From assembly GCA_045105075.1 (NCBI GenBank), contig JBGCDD010000191.1, forward strand, positions 1 through 8,528: a stretch of DNA of 8,528 nucleotides, given 5' to 3'. Origin of the DNA: JBGCDD01 sp045105075 (GTDB lineage: Bacteria > Pseudomonadota > Alphaproteobacteria > Rhodobacterales > Rhodobacteraceae). Position 1 is the first letter of the stretch; each line of letters starts with the position of its first letter. Shown in pieces: positions 6,775 through 8,528 of the stretch. The notes beneath the pieces were generated by a model. That model was given only the letters and a program-made list of their open reading frames with translations. It ran no database searches and was not told the DNA's origin. The position numbers and the translations under genes were made by a program.

Positions 6775-6863
6775 TTTCGTCTCCCTGTTTCGTATGCCAG
6801 CACACGTATGTTATATATCGAGACTGACAGCACGATTTGAGCGAGTCAAGAAACTCAAACGCG
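6775..6863 (-). promoter_or_regulatory. Gap upstream of the binding-protein gene with promoter-like AT-rich element
   Basis: The 89-base gap contains an AT-rich -10-like TATAAC on the minus strand (6815-6810) but no good -35 at standard spacing. A direct repeat CGTATG occurs at 6791-6796 and 6805-6810. TTTGAG (6836-6841) and CTCAAA (6854-6859) form a 6-bp inverted repeat with a 12-base loop just after the flavin oxidase stop, without a U-run. A separate promoter for the transporter genes is possible, but read-through from the oxidase gene is equally possible. Confidence 0.35.
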
Positions 6864-8228
6864 CTAAAGCACACCCTTGTTTGCAGCCAGCAAGGCGCGC
6901 ATCAAAGGCTTGTCATCATATCGCGCCATTGAAAATTCGCGTGCATAGGCAGGCAGGTCGCCACCGGCGATCCAATCGGCGCACAACGCTCCGCTGCCGC
7001 AGGCGGCCATGGTGCCAAAGCCAGACATGGCGCAATTGATGAAACTGCCCTCGGGCCCCACCGGACCGATCAGCGGCCAGTTTTCTTCCGTCATCGTGTA
7101 CCAGCCGCCATAATGATGCATGTTGCGCGGTAAATTGCCGTACAACGCCTTTAACGCAGGGTTCAACCGCGCGGCACCGCGCAGAACGATTTCGGGAAAA
7201 TTGGGGTCCAGCTCGGGTGTCCAGGATGCTTTTGCAGGGGTCGCGTTATAGGCCCAGCCCAGCTTGACCCAGGATCCCTTGTCGCCGCCATCGGGACGGC
7301 AATGGATCGCACCGGGCATTTCGGCGGCCAGCCACGCATGTGCCGGATCGGTGCGCAACACCGCAGCTTCTTCTTCGGTCCAGTCGATGACCTGCGAATC
7401 CAGATCGATGGAAAACGGCATGGTGCGCGGAATTAAGGCGTTGCGATCCTCAAAAGCTATTTTTTGTTGCACTACGTTTTGCACCGGCAACGTAACATCC
7501 AGCATTTGTGCGATATCAGAGGCAAACGGACCGGCTGCGTTAACAAACATATCGGCGGCAAGTGTTTGCACGCTGCCATCGGTTTCGATCTCAACCTGGA
7601 ACCCGTTTTTCGACGTCACGGACCGCACTGTGCCGGTCAATCGGCGCGCACCGACGTGGCGCAAATAGCTCAGCATGTGACTGCCCAACTGTTGCCCGCT
7701 GATGTCGCCGCCGCGCCGGATGTGGATGACGTTTTGAACGTCTGGATCATATTGCGGAAAATGCTGCTGGATCAGAGCGCGATTGCGCACCACATCCACA
7801 CCATCCGGCATTGTGGTCCAATCCGGGTTCTGGAAAGGCTGGTAGGTCTTGGACGAAGCGCTTTCGTGATAGCGCAGCAACCGTTCTGCATCTGCCTGCA
7901 ACCCATCGTGCAGCTGAGATATCAGGGGCGCAATATCCGTCGCACGTGTCACCAACGCGTATCCGCGCCGTGTCATGTTGATGCGGTTGCCTGTGTCTGC
8001 GGCAATCGTTTCCATCAGGTCGATGCTGTCATTGGTCAGCGCCAACATCGCCGGATGCGGCCACCAATTGCGATAGTTCTCGCCTGATTGCGCAGACGTA
8101 AAGGCCATCGGTTGCCCGGCATCCAACAGCGTCACATCTGTGATCCCGTGACGCTGCGCGAGATAATAAGCGGTTGAAATTCCGACAACCCCAGCGCCCA
8201 CGACAACCGCTTTTTTCCCAAGTCCCAT
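6864..8228 (-). CDS. FAD-dependent oxidoreductase, D-amino-acid/sarcosine oxidase (DAO) family
   Basis: The 454-residue protein begins KKAVVVGAGVVGISTAYYLA, a Rossmann dinucleotide site with GAGVVG at residues 11-16, followed by the strand VTLLDAG. Mid-protein, VNAAGPFASDIAQML is the second flavin-contact block of DAO-type enzymes. The end has the catalytic-domain sequence HHYGGWYTMTEENWPLIGP and GFGTMAACGSGALCADWI, closing the FAD site. It resembles sarcosine/dimethylglycine oxidase beta-like and DadA-like enzymes, which oxidatively deaminate or demethylate amino acids; the substrate is not assignable. ATG at 8228 is chosen because the Rossmann fold starts right after it and CAGGGA lies just upstream; the same frame stays open to 8453, but that extension is unlike the family and runs into the IS3 end. 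It is the first gene of the transporter cluster and differs from the OrdL-type enzyme at 542-1816. Confidence 0.88.
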   Translation of the reverse strand: MGLGKKAVVVGAGVVGISTAYYLAQRHGITDVTLLDAGQPMAFTSAQSGENYRNWWPHPAMLALTNDSIDLMETIAADTGNRINMTRRGYALVTRATDIAPLISQLHDGLQADAERLLRYHESASSKTYQPFQNPDWTTMPDGVDVVRNRALIQQHFPQYDPDVQNVIHIRRGGDISGQQLGSHMLSYLRHVGARRLTGTVRSVTSKNGFQVEIETDGSVQTLAADMFVNAAGPFASDIAQMLDVTLPVQNVVQQKIAFEDRNALIPRTMPFSIDLDSQVIDWTEEEAAVLRTDPAHAWLAAEMPGAIHCRPDGGDKGSWVKLGWAYNATPAKASWTPELDPNFPEIVLRGAARLNPALKALYGNLPRNMHHYGGWYTMTEENWPLIGPVGPEGSFINCAMSGFGTMAACGSGALCADWIAGGDLPAYAREFSMARYDDKPLMRALLAANKGVL

Positions 8229-8388
8229 CGTCCCTGCCCCGCACATACCTACCGGCCAACACGATGCCCAAACAAGTTCGGCGTAGCAATTGCCTTTACT
8301 GCGGATGGATACTCTGAACCCGCGTTGCCGCAGGATCTTCCGGTCATCGTGCGCACAATATCGTGCGGCGTCACTTGGTTTTGCAGTG
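8229..8388 (-). promoter_or_regulatory. Upstream region of the DAO-family gene, up to the IS3 end
   Basis: About 160 bases lie between the oxidase start and the inferred IS3 terminus. ATCGTGCG occurs twice (8346-8353 and 8360-8367), and CGCACAATATCGTGCG (8352-8367) is a near-perfect 16-base palindrome with one mismatched pair. This could be a regulator site. No convincing -35/-10 pair was found. The IS3 insertion may have separated the gene from its original upstream DNA. Confidence 0.3.
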
Positions 8389-8528
8389 TGAGGAGCCCCT
8401 GGTTTTCTAGACACTTGCCTGGTTGATTTTCCCTTGTTTGATTTCATAGTCAACCGGCGACAGCATTCCGTTGTTGGTGTGCTTGCGTGTTGGGTTGTAA
8501 AACATCTCGATGTGATCGAACACGTCCG
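8389..8528 (-). mobile_element. IS3-family insertion element, 3' end (rest lies beyond the window)
   Basis: The segment carries the C-terminal end of an IS3-type transposase. The stretch TGAGGAGCCCCTGGTTTTCT beginning at 8389 fits an IS3 terminal repeat, which starts with TG; in many IS3 elements the transposase stop lies inside the terminal repeat, as here. The exact end at 8389 is inferred from that TG and the loss of transposase-like sequence, because the opposite end is outside the window. Confidence 0.65.
8407..8528 (-). CDS. IS3-family transposase OrfB, C-terminal fragment (5' end outside window)
   Basis: Reading the minus strand from 8526 gives DVFDHIEMFYNPTRKHTNNG, then MLSPVDYEIKQGKINQASV and a TAG stop (8409-8407). 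This is the well-known end of the IS3-family integrase domain: the YNPxRxH stretch and the LSPVxxE motif follow the last catalytic glutamate of the DDE triad, which lies outside the window. Whether the rest of the gene is intact cannot be seen. The gene points towards the DAO-family oxidase about 180 bases downstream, so transcription from the element could run into it. Confidence 0.88.
   Translation of the reverse strand, partial: DVFDHIEMFYNPTRKHTNNGMLSPVDYEIKQGKINQASV

Noticed and set aside
6836..6859. Rho-independent terminator after the DAO-family gene
   Set aside because: The stem is only 6 bp and AT-rich with a 12-base loop, and no T-run follows in the transcript direction.
8229..8453. 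N-terminal extension of the DAO-family oxidase by 75 residues
   Set aside because: The extension is not family-like, overlaps the IS3 terminus and transposase end in another frame, and the Rossmann motif starts right after the ATG at 8228.
1..8528. Composite transposon bounded by the two insertion elements
   Set aside because: The elements belong to different families (IS110 and IS3), so they cannot mobilise the interval together in the usual composite manner.

Overview
The window reads as chromosomal or large-replicon DNA of an alphaproteobacterium, most likely a marine Rhodobacteraceae (Roseobacter-group) relative. The basis is moderately high GC, an AapJQM-type amino-acid transporter, and FAD amine oxidases next to an IclR regulator and a sulfatase. 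This taxonomic call is inference from gene content and style, not from a marker gene.

Layout from left to right. Positions 1-175 hold one end of an IS110-family element on the minus strand; its transposase start is visible and carries an in-frame stop at codon 17. This end abuts a sulfatase gene (minus) that is cut off after its active-site motif. Upstream of the sulfatase on the same strand lie an OrdL/PuuB-type FAD amine oxidoreductase (542-1816) and an IclR-family regulator (1925-2698). Divergent from the regulator is a glyoxalase-like (VOC superfamily) gene on the plus strand (2823-3458). Its stop codon overlaps the stop of the convergent transporter operon. That operon runs on the minus strand as a D-amino-acid-oxidase-fold FAD oxidoreductase (6864-8228), a periplasmic binding protein (5734-6774), and two permeases (4522-5664 and 3455-4525) overlapping by ATGA. 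At 8389-8528 is the 3' end of an IS3-family element whose transposase reads towards the operon.

Taken together this looks like a small catabolic island for an amino acid or N-substituted amine. A polar amino-acid ABC importer brings the compound in, two flavin oxidases could oxidise the C-N bond, and a sulfatase (now broken) may once have released a sulfated precursor. The IclR protein is the likely local regulator; operator-like inverted repeats lie upstream of the OrdL-type gene and a similar half-motif lies upstream of iclR. The actual substrate cannot be read from the sequence.

The most notable points are: no ATPase subunit (AapP) follows the permeases; the sulfatase appears interrupted by an insertion element that itself carries a nonsense codon; the IS110 leader holds two adjacent small hairpins; and a strong stem-loop sits between the binding-protein and permease genes. 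I found no clearly new defence system, CRISPR array, tRNA or rRNA.
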